Part shown: piece by piece, positions 7,180 through 14,681 of the stretch
Numbering within the stretch: the first letter of the stretch is position 1
Layout: each line of letters opens with the position of its first letter
Assembly: GCA_000434935.1 (NCBI GenBank)
Contig: FR882174.1
Location: forward strand, 1 to 18,185
From: Bacteroides sp. CAG:709
Lineage (GTDB): Bacteria; Bacteroidota; Bacteroidia; Bacteroidales; UBA932
Direction of reading: 5' to 3'
Length of the DNA: 18,185 nucleotides
Notes under the pieces: generated by a model
Told to the model about the DNA's origin: nothing
What the model saw: only the letters and a program-made list of their open reading frames with translations
Database searches by the model: none
Translations under genes and position numbers: made by a program

Positions 7180-7623
7180 TTATTCAGCTGTAACTTCGAA
7201 CTTGAAAGTGCCCTTTACACTCTTGTAGCACTTTACTTCAGCCTCGTACTCGCCGAGTTCCTTGACAGGTGAAAGGATGGTGATATCCTTCTTGTCAACC
7301 TCTACACCGGCAGCAACAAGTGCTTCTGCGAGCTGGGCAGCGGTGATGGAACCGTAGATCTTGCCGTTCTCGCTGACCTTTGCAGAAACCTTAACTGATA
7401 CTGCTGCAATCTTAGCTGCAAGAGCCTCTGCGTCAGCTACGAGTTTAGCCTCCTTGTGAGCTCTCTGGCGAACTGTCTCGGCATGCTGCTTCTTTGCAGA
7501 CTCAGTAGCGAGGATTGCATATCCCTGAGGAATAAGATAGTTAAGAGCGTAACCTGCTTTTACCTTAACGATATCATCTGCGTGACCGAGATTGGCCACT
7601 TCTTTCTTCAAAATGATTTCCAT
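7180..7623 (-). CDS. rplI: 50S ribosomal protein L9 (bL9)
   Basis: The 147-residue protein has the bL9 N-terminal domain (MEIILKKEVANLGHADDIVKV, then KAGYALNYLIPQGYA, residues 1-36), a long charged connecting helix and the C-terminal domain. bL9 binds 23S rRNA near the L1 stalk. The signature usually reads GYARNYLIP; here Leu replaces that Arg. It is the last gene of rpsF-rpsR-rplI, 15 bases after rpsR, and is followed by a strong terminator. Confidence 0.97.
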   Translation of the reverse strand: MEIILKKEVANLGHADDIVKVKAGYALNYLIPQGYAILATESAKKQHAETVRQRAHKEAKLVADAEALAAKIAAVSVKVSAKVSENGKIYGSITAAQLAEALVAAGVEVDKKDITILSPVKELGEYEAEVKCYKSVKGTFKFEVTAE

Positions 7624-7638
7624 ATTCCTGTCTCCTGA

Positions 7639-7923
7639 TTATTTAAGAAGGTCTGTTACATACGGGAGAAGCGCGAGTGAACGGGCTCTCTTCACTGCCT
7701 GAGCGACTTTTCTCTGGAATTTGAGAGATGTTCCGGTGATACGGCGAGGGAGAATCTTACCCTGCTCGTTCAGGAATTTCTTAAGGAACTCAGGATCCTT
7801 GTAATCTACATATTTGATACCTGCTCTCTTGAAGCGACAGTATTTTTTCTTTCTAACCTCTACTGCAGGAGGGTTCAGATAACGGATTTCGTTATTCTGC
7901 TGTGCATTGTTTGTCTGTGCCAT
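7639..7923 (-). CDS. rpsR: 30S ribosomal protein S18 (bS18)
   Basis: The 94-residue protein contains the bS18 core: FKRAGIKYVDYKDPEFLKKF, then GKILPRRITGTSLKFQRKVA and KRARSLALLPY. bS18 forms a heterodimer with bS6 on the platform of the small subunit. The gene sits 17 bases after rpsF and 15 before rplI, so the three are cotranscribed. An N-terminal Asn/Gln-rich extension is typical of Bacteroidota. Confidence 0.98.
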   Translation of the reverse strand: MAQTNNAQQNNEIRYLNPPAVEVRKKKYCRFKRAGIKYVDYKDPEFLKKFLNEQGKILPRRITGTSLKFQRKVAQAVKRARSLALLPYVTDLLK

Positions 7924-7940
7924 AGTTCTACCTCCTTAAA

Positions 7941-8312
7941 TTAGTTCTCAGACTCAGCAGCAGCTGGTGCAGCGGCAGCCTTTGCCTGTTTGTTAGCTCT
8001 TCTCTTCTCTGCGTAAGCTGCAGCATCCTTGTCAAGTGCAACGGTGAGATATCTGATGATTCTCTCGTCACGGTGATACTGTGTTTCGAGCTTGGTGATG
8101 AATTCAGGATTAGCCTTGAACTCGATCAAGTGATAGAATCCTGATGTCTTGTGCTGGATAGGGTAAGCAAGCTGCTTCAGTCCCCAGTCCTCTTCGTACA
8201 CGACTTCACCGCCATGTTTAACGATGTAGTCTACGTACTTGGCAACCGCTTCCTTCATCTGAGCCTCAGACAAAACGGGAGTTGCAATGAAAACGGTCTC
8301 GTACTGTTTCAT
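7941..8312 (-). CDS. rpsF: 30S ribosomal protein S6 (bS6)
   Basis: The start is set at the ATG at 8312 (MKQYETVFIATPVLSEAQ, 123 residues), because a longer in-frame start at 8399 would cross the promoter and add an unrelated tail. The bS6 fold is recognisable from YETVFI, EEDWGLKQLAYPIQHKTSGFYHL and the DERIIRYLTVALDKD strand. The C-terminus is a basic, Ala-rich tail ending AAAAPAAAESEN. bS6 pairs with bS18. No strong Shine-Dalgarno sequence precedes the ATG, as usual in this phylum. Confidence 0.97.
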   Translation of the reverse strand: MKQYETVFIATPVLSEAQMKEAVAKYVDYIVKHGGEVVYEEDWGLKQLAYPIQHKTSGFYHLIEFKANPEFITKLETQYHRDERIIRYLTVALDKDAAAYAEKRRANKQAKAAAAPAAAESEN

Positions 8313-8344
8313 ACTTAAAGTAATAATAGTTAATAATTTACATT

Positions 8345-8372
8345 CTTCCGACGGAGAAATTCCGCCAAAAGG
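8345..8372 (-). promoter_or_regulatory. Possible structured leader of the rpsF operon
   Basis: The transcript between the promoter and the rpsF ATG is about 55-60 bases. It contains a short hairpin CGGA-atttc-TCCG (8352-8364), flanked by GG upstream and a further CGGAAG downstream, with CCG triplets. Leaders bound by the S6:S18 complex are known upstream of rpsF in many bacteria and contain a CCG in an internal loop. I cannot fold or align this one, so the match is only suggestive. Confidence 0.3.
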
Positions 8373-8376
8373 ACTG

Positions 8377-8408
8377 CAAATATAGGAATTAATTTTCATA
8401 TTGACAAA
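8377..8408 (-). promoter_or_regulatory. Promoter of rpsF-rpsR-rplI
   Basis: On the minus strand a TTTG -33 box (8405-8408) is followed by exactly 20 bases and TATATTTG (8377-8384). This is a complete match to the Bacteroidota sigma-ABfr consensus TTTG-N19-21-TAnnTTTG. Transcription would begin near 8370, leaving a leader of about 58 bases. Confidence 0.85.
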
Positions 8409-8460
8409 TATTTGCGATATTTGCGGAGATGGACGAGCTGATTTTGCCCTATTATATATT

Positions 8461-9960
8461 ATGAAACTACTTAAACCGACATTGATATTATTATTGTTGT
8501 TCCCGCTGCAGGTTCTTGCCGGTAATACGGATGTAAGAGGGGAGTGGTACGCGGAGATGAATCTGATGGGTGCCGGGCGACGCGCAATGCCGTTCTGGAG
8601 TTATACCAACAAAGGCGGGATTCTACCCTCGTCGCCAGGAGCGGCTGTCAATGCCGGTGCATCTTCCGCTTTTTTCAATGCCAATGATTTCCGCTTTTCA
8701 GCGGGGCTAGCTGTTGCGGGCTATTATTCGGCTGAAACTGAGGCATATATGCCGTTGAGGACCGCCAAGAAATCCGGTTTCTGGGGATTCCTGCCGGAAG
8801 CCTATGTTTCTGCCGGGTGGAGAAATCTCAATCTGGATTTGGGAATCAAACGCCGGGCAATGGATTTCGGAGGGCTCTCCATAACAGGAGGAGATTTGAC
8901 GTTCACCGACAATTCAATGAATTTCCCGGGATATAATCTTCATTCCGACTGGATGGCCGTCCCGAAAACCCGTGGCATTCTGGCGGTCAGGTTCGATTTC
9001 GGTGACTACGGAATGTGGGACAACCGGTATGTAAAACATGCACTTCTGCATAATCAGGCATTGTACTTCAGGGTAGCATTGACGAAGAAATTGACATTGA
9101 CCGCAGGTCTGGAGGATTGGGCGCAGTGGGGTGGTGATTCGCCGTTGTATGGGCCTCAGCCTCATTCTTTTACGGATTATCTGAAAATTTTGGTCGGGAG
9201 CAGCGGCGGGGATGACGCCTCCAAGAGTGACCAGATCAATGCATTGGGCAACCATCTCGGACGCGAGCTTGTACGTCTGGATTGGGCGGAAGAGAAATGG
9301 ACATTGACCTTCCAGCATGATATTCCGTTCGAGGACGGGTCGGGTGTCGGTTTCCAGAATTTTCCGGACGGTGTGAATACGCTGCATTTTTCTTTCAATG
9401 ACAAGGAAAAGTGGGTGAGCGACTTGCTGCTGGAGTTTATCTATACCAAGTGGCAGTCCGGCACCCGTCATGACAGGCCTGCAACGCCCGAAGAATTGAA
9501 GAAAAATCCGGGAAAGACGCGTTATGTGATCGGCGGTTGTGACGATTATTTCAATAACGGGGAATACAAGTCCGGGTGGACTTACAATGGAAAGGTAGTC
9601 GGGCTTCCGCTTTTTACGCCGATGCCGGTGGGGGAGAACGGAATCACTCCCGGTGTCTGCAACAATCGGATAGTGGCGTGGAATTTCGGTGTGGGCGGTA
9701 TGGTCTGCAGAAAGATACCTTATATTATAAAGGTGACATATAGCCGCAATTACGGAACTTATGGTCAGCGGTTTGCGTTTTTTGATGACGTCCCACGCCA
9801 GGTTTCGGGAGCATTGGAACTGACTTTCAGGGATTTGCTGCCGTATATGTCGGCGATGGCCGGTGTTTATGCGGATGCCGGAAGCTTGTTTCCGGATTCG
9901 GTCGGGGTGACATTGAAATTCCTGTTCAAGGGGGATTTCGGCCGCAGGCGCGCATTGTAA
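8461..9960 (+). CDS. Capsule assembly Wzi family outer-membrane protein
   Basis: I chose the ATG at 8461 (499 residues) because it gives a clean signal peptide (MKLLKPTLILLLLFPLQVLA). An upstream in-frame start at 8401 would put hydrophilic sequence before it. The mature protein is rich in alternating aromatic/polar beta-strands. It has family blocks such as NYVKHALLHNQALYFR-like (RYVKHALLHNQALYF), YFNNGEYKSGWTYNGKVVG and RNYGTYGQ. Wzi-type proteins are beta-barrels that help anchor or assemble surface polysaccharide. No capsule genes lie beside it, so the substrate is unknown. Upstream, TGATTTTG (8439-8446) is a one-mismatch -7 box, a weak candidate promoter. Confidence 0.8.
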   Translation: MKLLKPTLILLLLFPLQVLAGNTDVRGEWYAEMNLMGAGRRAMPFWSYTNKGGILPSSPGAAVNAGASSAFFNANDFRFSAGLAVAGYYSAETEAYMPLRTAKKSGFWGFLPEAYVSAGWRNLNLDLGIKRRAMDFGGLSITGGDLTFTDNSMNFPGYNLHSDWMAVPKTRGILAVRFDFGDYGMWDNRYVKHALLHNQALYFRVALTKKLTLTAGLEDWAQWGGDSPLYGPQPHSFTDYLKILVGSSGGDDASKSDQINALGNHLGRELVRLDWAEEKWTLTFQHDIPFEDGSGVGFQNFPDGVNTLHFSFNDKEKWVSDLLLEFIYTKWQSGTRHDRPATPEELKKNPGKTRYVIGGCDDYFNNGEYKSGWTYNGKVVGLPLFTPMPVGENGITPGVCNNRIVAWNFGVGGMVCRKIPYIIKVTYSRNYGTYGQRFAFFDDVPRQVSGALELTFRDLLPYMSAMAGVYADAGSLFPDSVGVTLKFLFKGDFGRRRAL

Positions 9961-9974
9961 AACGAATATTTTTA

Positions 9975-9982
9975 TATATTTG
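9975..9982 (+). promoter_or_regulatory. Candidate -7 box for the EF-hand membrane protein gene
   Basis: TATATTTG matches TAnnTTTG exactly, between the upstream stop and the ATG at 10001. A TTG at 9955-9957 lies 17 bases upstream, shorter than the usual 19-21, so the promoter may be weak or the gene may be read through from upstream. Confidence 0.45.
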
Positions 9983-10000
9983 GAAAATTTTTATTGGCAA

Positions 10001-12175
10001 ATGGCTTCTAAATATGATTGGCAATATTGCTCTCTAGGTGGGGCAATCAGGGTGAAAATCGGTTCCGGAGAGGATATCGCCCATCTTGGAGAACTTGACC
10101 AGAAACTGTGGACGGTGCTGAGTTGTCCGGTGGACGGGCTGGAATTTGACAGACAGACGCTGGAATTTCTTGATGCGGACAAGGACGGAAAGATAATGGT
10201 GAAGGAGGTCGTGAAGGCTGCAGAGTGGCTGACTTCCGTCATCAAGGACAAGGACACGATCCTGAACGGGGACAGTGTGCTGAAACTGAGCAATATAGAT
10301 ACGTCTACCGAAGCGGGCAGACGCCTGTATGGCTCCGCGAAGCAGATTTTGTCGAATCTCGGCATTGACAAGGATGAAATCAGTATTGACAATGCTTCTG
10401 ATTCGAAGGCGATTTTCGATGGGACCAGATTCAATGGTGACGGGGTGATTCCTGTTTCCGCCGCGGAGGATGATGCTCATAAACAGGTGATTGCGGATTG
10501 TATCGCTACAATCGGTTCCGTGACGGACAGATCCGGGGAGCCTGGCGTGACGGCAGAACTTCTGGATAAGTTTTATGCCGCGTGTGCCGATTATGCGGCG
10601 TGGAAGGACAAGGCGGATGAGACGGTGCTTCCTTTTGGTGACAATACCGGCGCTGCTTATGATGCTTATAATGCATTGAAAGACAAGATTTCCGATTATT
10701 TCATGCGTTGCAGGCTCCTGGCTTTCGACCCGGTAGTCGCAGAGTCTGTAAGCGTTTCCGTGACGAATATCGCTTCTGTGGCTGATTGTCCTCTTGCCAA
10801 GCCTTCTACATCAGGTTTGCTGCCGTTCAATGCTATAAATCCAGCATGGCAGGCTGCGTTCGACAGGGTCCAGTCTCTCGTGCTCGGAGCGGAATTTGAC
10901 GGCCGTGAGGGTATAACCGCTGCTGAATGGGATTTGGTGGCAGCCAAGTTCAATGCTTACGCTGCTTGGCTTGCGGACAAGAAAGGCTGCGAGGTGGAGT
11001 CGCTTGGAATTGACAGAATCCGTGTTGTCCTGGCCGATAATTATCGTGCTGACCTGCTGGAGCTTGTGGCTAGTGATGTGGCAGTGAAGGCGGAAGCGGA
11101 TTCCATCGATGACGTGAAGAAATTGATGTGTTATTACCGTGATTTCTACCGTTTCCTGAAGAATTTCGTGCTGTTCACTGATTTTTATTCGCGCGCTCCG
11201 GGTGTAAGGGCAATGTTTGAGCTCGGTCAGCTTTACATTGACCAGAGGTGCTGCGACCTGTGCATCAGGGTTGCGGATATGTCCAAGCATGCCGATATGG
11301 CCAAGCTCAGCGGTATTTTCCTCATATATTTCAGGTGTACTTCCAAGGAGCTTGGCAGGACAATGGATGCGGTGGCTGTAATGACCGATGGGGACATTGA
11401 TGATTTGCGCCCGGGAAAGAATGGCATTTTCTATGACCTTCATGGCAATGCCTGGGAGGCGGTGATCACCAAGGTCGTGGATAATCCGGTGAGTGTGAAA
11501 CAGGCCTTCTGGGCTCCTTATCGCAAGGCGTGGGAATTTTGTGTAGGGCTTATCAATAAGTCTGCTGCTGAAAAGGATGCCAAGATCAATGCTGACCTTC
11601 AGTCCAAGGTTCAGAGTGCTGCGACTGTGGCCCCTGCAGATGGTGCTGCCGATGCCAATAAGAAACAGCCTTTTGACATTGCCAAGTTCGCCGGTATCTT
11701 TGCTGCCATCGGCATGGCATTGGGATATATCGGGTCTTTTATTACTGATGTCATTTCAGGTGTAAGCAATACACCTCCGCTCAAGCTTTTCCTGCTTTTG
11801 GTGTTTATGCTGCTTGTGATTTCCGGCCCTTCATGTCTCTTGGCATGGATGAGTCTCCGCAAGCGCAATCTCGGCCCTATCTTGAATGCCAACGGTTGGG
11901 CTATCAACTCCAAGGTTCTGGTCAATATTCTTTTCGGCGGCAAGCTGACCAATGTGGCCAAGTATCCGAAATTGAGACTGGCCGATCCTTACGGCAGGAA
12001 GACTCCGGCATGGAAAATATGGCTCCCGACGGTTATTATCGTGCTGGCAATTGCTTTTGCGGTATTGTATTTAACTGATAATCTTGGTTTTATAGGATTG
12101 CATTCGCCGTTCCATAAGGCAGCTGCCGATGCAGTCAAAGCCGCAGCTGATACTTTGGCCGAGGTGATCGGGTAA
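10001..12175 (+). CDS. EF-hand domain protein with three C-terminal membrane segments (function unknown)
   Basis: The ATG at 10001 (724 residues) is preferred over a TTG at 9980, which lies in the candidate -7 box. There is no signal peptide. Residues 58-69 (DADKDGKIMVKE) form a canonical calcium-binding EF-hand loop with Asp at positions 1, 3 and 5 and Glu at 12. Degenerate EF-like stretches (FNGDGVIPVSAAE near 140 and FDGREGITAAEW near 300) may be further copies. Most of the protein is helical and acidic. Near the C-terminus are three hydrophobic segments, at about 568-592, 603-627 and 682-704, followed by an amphipathic Ala-rich tail. I infer a large cytoplasmic domain anchored in the inner membrane. 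Similar uncharacterised proteins occur in Bacteroidales. It precedes dinB by 12 bases. Confidence 0.75.
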   Translation: MASKYDWQYCSLGGAIRVKIGSGEDIAHLGELDQKLWTVLSCPVDGLEFDRQTLEFLDADKDGKIMVKEVVKAAEWLTSVIKDKDTILNGDSVLKLSNIDTSTEAGRRLYGSAKQILSNLGIDKDEISIDNASDSKAIFDGTRFNGDGVIPVSAAEDDAHKQVIADCIATIGSVTDRSGEPGVTAELLDKFYAACADYAAWKDKADETVLPFGDNTGAAYDAYNALKDKISDYFMRCRLLAFDPVVAESVSVSVTNIASVADCPLAKPSTSGLLPFNAINPAWQAAFDRVQSLVLGAEFDGREGITAAEWDLVAAKFNAYAAWLADKKGCEVESLGIDRIRVVLADNYRADLLELVASDVAVKAEADSIDDVKKLMCYYRDFYRFLKNFVLFTDFYSRAPGVRAMFELGQLYIDQRCCDLCIRVADMSKHADMAKLSGIFLIYFRCTSKELGRTMDAVAVMTDGDIDDLRPGKNGIFYDLHGNAWEAVITKVVDNPVSVKQAFWAPYRKAWEFCVGLINKSAAEKDAKINADLQSKVQSAATVAPADGAADANKKQPFDIAKFAGIFAAIGMALGYIGSFITDVISGVSNTPPLKLFLLLVFMLLVISGPSCLLAWMSLRKRNLGPILNANGWAINSKVLVNILFGGKLTNVAKYPKLRLADPYGRKTPAWKIWLPTVIIVLAIAFAVLYLTDNLGFIGLHSPFHKAAADAVKAAADTLAEVIG

Positions 12176-12187
12176 TCAGTCTCTCGG

Positions 12188-13348
12188 ATGAGACGGGTGA
12201 TATTTCATATTGATGTGAATTCGGCGTTTCTCAGCTGGATTGCAATCAAGATTCTGGCAGAGGGCGGGTCTGATATCAGGCTCGTCCCTGCTGTCGTTTC
12301 CGGTGACCCGTCTGACAGGAGGAGCATTGTTACGGCTGCTTCCATTCCTGCGAAGAAGTCGGGAATAAAGACGGCAATGCCGATAAGTATGGCATTGCGG
12401 CTATGTCCTGATCTCGTGATTGTCCGCGGCGATTGGGCGTGGTACAAGCATTGCTCCAAGAGTTTTATGGATATTTGCCGTTCGTATTCGCCTGTGCTTC
12501 AGAAGTTTTCGATAGATGAGTGCTTCATCGACATGACTTTCAGGGTGTATCGCAAAGATCCTGCGGAGGTCGCCTGCCGGCTGAAGGATGAGGTTCGGGA
12601 AAAGCTGGGGTTTACTGTCAATGTCGGTGTGGGGTCGAACAAGTTGCTGGCCAAGATGGCGTCGGATTTCGAAAAACCGGACAAGGTCCATACTTTGTGG
12701 GCGGAAGAGGTGCCCGGGAAAATGTGGCCTCTCCCTGTGGGGGATTTGCTTTGGGTGGGGAAGAGGACCCGTGAGAAATTGACCGGTCACGGCATCCGGA
12801 CGATCGGCGACCTGGCGAAGGTTCAAGTGAAGGCATTGACAACAATAGTGGGCAAAACTTTCGCGGCGCAGCTGCATGAGCATGCGAACGGGCGTGACGA
12901 CGAGCCTGTCGAGACGGAGGTCCAGGAGGCGAAGAGCATCAGCGCGGAGCATACTTTCGCGCGTGATATCGTGAATCCTTCGGAACTGGACAGGGAGATG
13001 TTCAATGTCGCGTGTATCGTGGCGCATCGGCTCAGAAAGCAGGGTTTCATGTGCTCGTGTGTCTCGATGTTCATCAAGTTCGCGGATTTCAGTGTCGCCC
13101 AGAAACAATGTCAACTTCCTCAGGCAACGGATATTACGGCTCTTGTCCTGAATGAGGCGCGGCGTCTTTTGTCTGAGGTTTGGGATGGTTCGGCTCCGAT
13201 ACGCCAGGTGGGTATCGGGGTTTCCAAGTTTACGCGCGAGACGGCTGTGCAGATGTCATTGTTCGAGGACCCCAAAATCGAATATTACCAGGAATGGGAC
13301 CGCAAATATGACAGCAGCATTGTCAGCGGGCATCGCGGATCAGATTGA
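12188..13348 (+). CDS. dinB: Y-family DNA polymerase (DNA polymerase IV type)
   Basis: The 386-residue protein is a translesion polymerase. FHIDVNSAF (residues 6-14) supplies catalytic D9 and the likely steric-gate F14. KFSIDECFID (106-115) supplies D110 and E111, with Cys where the family more often has Ala. NVGVGSNKLLAKMASDFEKPD is the palm/thumb signature. GDLLWVGKRTREKLTGHGI is the helix-hairpin-helix region. QMSLF at 355-359 is a good sliding-clamp binding peptide. The IPAKKSGIKTAM block places it in the DinB group found in Clostridia and Bacteroidota. It starts 12 bases after the EF-hand gene and its last 26 bases overlap the convergent folE. No LexA-type box was recognised. Confidence 0.92.
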   Translation: MRRVIFHIDVNSAFLSWIAIKILAEGGSDIRLVPAVVSGDPSDRRSIVTAASIPAKKSGIKTAMPISMALRLCPDLVIVRGDWAWYKHCSKSFMDICRSYSPVLQKFSIDECFIDMTFRVYRKDPAEVACRLKDEVREKLGFTVNVGVGSNKLLAKMASDFEKPDKVHTLWAEEVPGKMWPLPVGDLLWVGKRTREKLTGHGIRTIGDLAKVQVKALTTIVGKTFAAQLHEHANGRDDEPVETEVQEAKSISAEHTFARDIVNPSELDREMFNVACIVAHRLRKQGFMCSCVSMFIKFADFSVAQKQCQLPQATDITALVLNEARRLLSEVWDGSAPIRQVGIGVSKFTRETAVQMSLFEDPKIEYYQEWDRKYDSSIVSGHRGSD

Positions 13349-13919
13349 GGAACTCGTTTCTGGTCCTGGCGGAAGTGAGGAACGCGCCGGAAAAAGCCGA
13401 GGTCGTGGTGATGGCGTTGGATTTTTGTATTCCTCTGATTTGCATGCAGGTGTGTGCGGCTTCTATTACGACGGCGACGCCGAGCGGCTGGAGTGCGTTC
13501 TGGATGCAGTCACGTATCTCGACGGTAAGCCTTTCCTGTACCTGAAGACGTCTTGCGAATGTTTCCACGACTCTTGCGATCTTGCTCAGGCCGGTGATCT
13601 TGCCGTTGGGAATGTACGCGATGTGTGCTTTTCCGATGAACGGCAGCATGTGATGTTCGCACATTGAGTACAGTTCAATGTCTTTCACAATTACCATCTG
13701 CTGGTATTCCTCATCGAAAATCGCCGAGCGTACTATTTCTTCCCCATTCTGGAAGTATCCCTTGGTAAGGAATTGGAGAGATTTCGCCACCCTTTCCGGT
13801 GTCTTGAGAAGTCCTTCCCTTTCCGTGTCTTCTCCGAGCAGTCTGAGAATTTCTTTCACGTGGACGGCAATTTCCGCCGTGGTGTCCTTTTCGTATATGT
13901 CTTCTGACTTGTATGCCAT
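13323..13919 (-). CDS. folE: GTP cyclohydrolase I
   Basis: The 198-residue enzyme converts GTP to 7,8-dihydroneopterin triphosphate, the first step of folate (and pterin) synthesis. The zinc ligands are C87 and H90 in SMCEHHMLPF and C158 in EAAHTCMQIRGI. The C-x-x-H then 68-residue spacing equals that of the E. coli enzyme. TPERVAKSLQFLTKGY, GLSKIARVVETFARRLQVQE and the C-terminal TRNEFLNLI are standard. The gene is complete and monocistronic, facing dinB, whose end it overlaps by 26 bases. A perfect -7 box lies 56 bases upstream. Confidence 0.96.
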   Translation of the reverse strand: MAYKSEDIYEKDTTAEIAVHVKEILRLLGEDTEREGLLKTPERVAKSLQFLTKGYFQNGEEIVRSAIFDEEYQQMVIVKDIELYSMCEHHMLPFIGKAHIAYIPNGKITGLSKIARVVETFARRLQVQERLTVEIRDCIQNALQPLGVAVVIEAAHTCMQIRGIQKSNAITTTSAFSGAFLTSARTRNEFLNLIRDAR

Positions 13920-13974
13920 GTCGTTTGAAGCTATTTCGTGATTGCGGTAATCGCCCGATTCCGGACGACGGGCA

Positions 13975-13982
13975 CAAAATTA
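13975..13982 (-). promoter_or_regulatory. -7 box of folE
   Basis: On the minus strand this reads TAATTTTG, a full TAnnTTTG match. The -33 region has no clear TTTG. An inverted repeat GCCCG/CGGGC (13953-13957 and 13969-13973) around TCCGGA lies just downstream, in the expected start of the leader, and could be an operator or a small hairpin. Confidence 0.6.
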
Positions 13983-14014
13983 CATAAAAATGTTCATTAT
14001 ATGGAATTTTTATA

Positions 14015-14022
14015 TATATTTG
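14015..14022 (+). promoter_or_regulatory. -7 box of the DUF2795 gene
   Basis: TATATTTG matches TAnnTTTG exactly, with TGTT 20 bases upstream as a poor -33 box. The leader is about 65 bases and contains an imperfect hairpin (CGTGGGG at 14033-14039 with CCCGCACG at 14048-14055). Confidence 0.6.
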
Positions 14023-14092
14023 CCGCCCGTATCGTGGGGTGCTTTTTCCCGCACGGTCATTTATGTAGATATTTAAGTTTGGAGATTAGATT

Positions 14093-14314
14093 ATGTATTG
14101 GACACTTGAACTGGCAAGCAGCCTGGATGATGCTCCATGGCCTGCATCAAAGGATGAACTTATCGACTACGCAAATCGCTCAGGTGCTCCCGAAGAGGTT
14201 ATTGAAAACCTCCAGGAACTTGAAGATGATGGCGAGGTCTATGAAAGCATAGAAGATATCTGGCCGGATTACCCGACCAAGGATGACTTTTTCTTTAACG
14301 AGGAGGAGTATTAA
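14093..14314 (+). CDS. DUF2795 family small acidic protein
   Basis: The 73-residue protein starts MYWTLELASSLDDAPWPASK and continues with DELIDYANRSGAPEEVIENL, the conserved DUF2795 layout, and an acidic tail rich in Asp, Glu and Phe. The family is widespread in Bacteroidota as a single short helical domain with no known function. A GGAG at 14081-14084 is well placed as ribosome binding site. The gene has its own promoter box and terminator, so it is monocistronic. It is the last chromosomal gene before the integrated element. Confidence 0.9.
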   Translation: MYWTLELASSLDDAPWPASKDELIDYANRSGAPEEVIENLQELEDDGEVYESIEDIWPDYPTKDDFFFNEEEY

Positions 14315-14345
14315 GGCTTTAATGTGCTGAATATCAGTAAATTAC

Positions 14346-14388
14346 AAAATGACGCTAAGCAGATTTTCTTCTCTTAGTGTCATTTTTT
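14346..14388 (+). terminator. Terminator of the DUF2795 gene
   Basis: AAAATGACGCTAAG (14346-14359) pairs with CTTAGTGTCATTTT (14373-14386) with one G-U pair, around a 13-base loop, and ends in TTTTTT. It begins 31 bases after the stop codon. Confidence 0.88.
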
Positions 14389-14426
14389 ATATGCCTTACA
14401 GGCCTCTGAGGGCATATGGCGGAATG

Positions 14427-14462
14427 AAAATCTACCTTAAAATCTGCCTAAAAATCTGCCTA
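14427..14462 (+). repeat. Three tandem 12-bp repeats, probable integrase arm-type sites
   Basis: AAAATCTACCTT (14427-14438) is followed by AAAATCTGCCTA (14439-14450) and an identical AAAATCTGCCTA (14451-14462). A fourth copy lies in inverted orientation at 14584-14595. They lie about 220-255 bp before the integrase start, where arm-type binding sites of tyrosine integrases are expected. Confidence 0.7.
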
Positions 14463-14583
14463 AAGAAAAAAAGGACACTTTTCAGGAATATGCCTTGCAG
14501 CATAGTGAGGGGCGGAAAATTGGCGTTTTTGGGAATATAATGGCGCATAGCAAAAGAAAACTCATTGAAGCGTGCTGCAAAAT

Positions 14584-14595
14584 TAGGCAGATTAT
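14584..14595 (-). repeat. Inverted copy of the 12-bp arm-type repeat
   Basis: TAGGCAGATTAT is the reverse complement of AAAATCTGCCTA with one mismatch. It lies about 87 bp before the integrase ATG. Nearby are a direct repeat TGCAAAATTA (14576-14585 and 14642-14651) and two GGTATCTC copies with 10-bp period (14607-14614 and 14617-14624). The rest of 14463-14583 shows only a related pair ATGCCTTrCAG (14391-14401 and 14490-14500). Confidence 0.6.
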
Positions 14596-14657
14596 TGGCA
14601 TTTCGTGGTATCTCGCGGTATCTCATGGCTTTGCTTTTTTATGCAAAATTAATATAT

Positions 14658-14665
14658 TAACTTTG
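14658..14665 (+). promoter_or_regulatory. -7 box of the integrase gene
   Basis: TAACTTTG matches TAnnTTTG and lies 16 bases before the integrase ATG, so the leader would be very short. A TTTG lies 24 bases upstream, longer than the normal spacing. Its overlap with the att-like region would let integrase binding repress its own promoter, which is inference. Confidence 0.5.
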
Positions 14666-14681
14666 TTATAATAAGATAGTT

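Noticed and set aside
8313..8399. Longer rpsF start at 8399 giving a 152-residue protein
   Set aside because: The extension covers the -7 box and leader and has no bS6 similarity; the ATG at 8312 begins the conserved MKQYETVFI.
8401..8460. Upstream in-frame start for the Wzi-family gene
   Set aside because: It would place about 20 hydrophilic residues before a clean signal peptide and overlaps the rpsF promoter.
14427..14462. CRISPR-like tandem repeats
   Set aside because: The units are 12 bp and directly abutting with no spacers, which fits integrase arm sites and not a CRISPR array.
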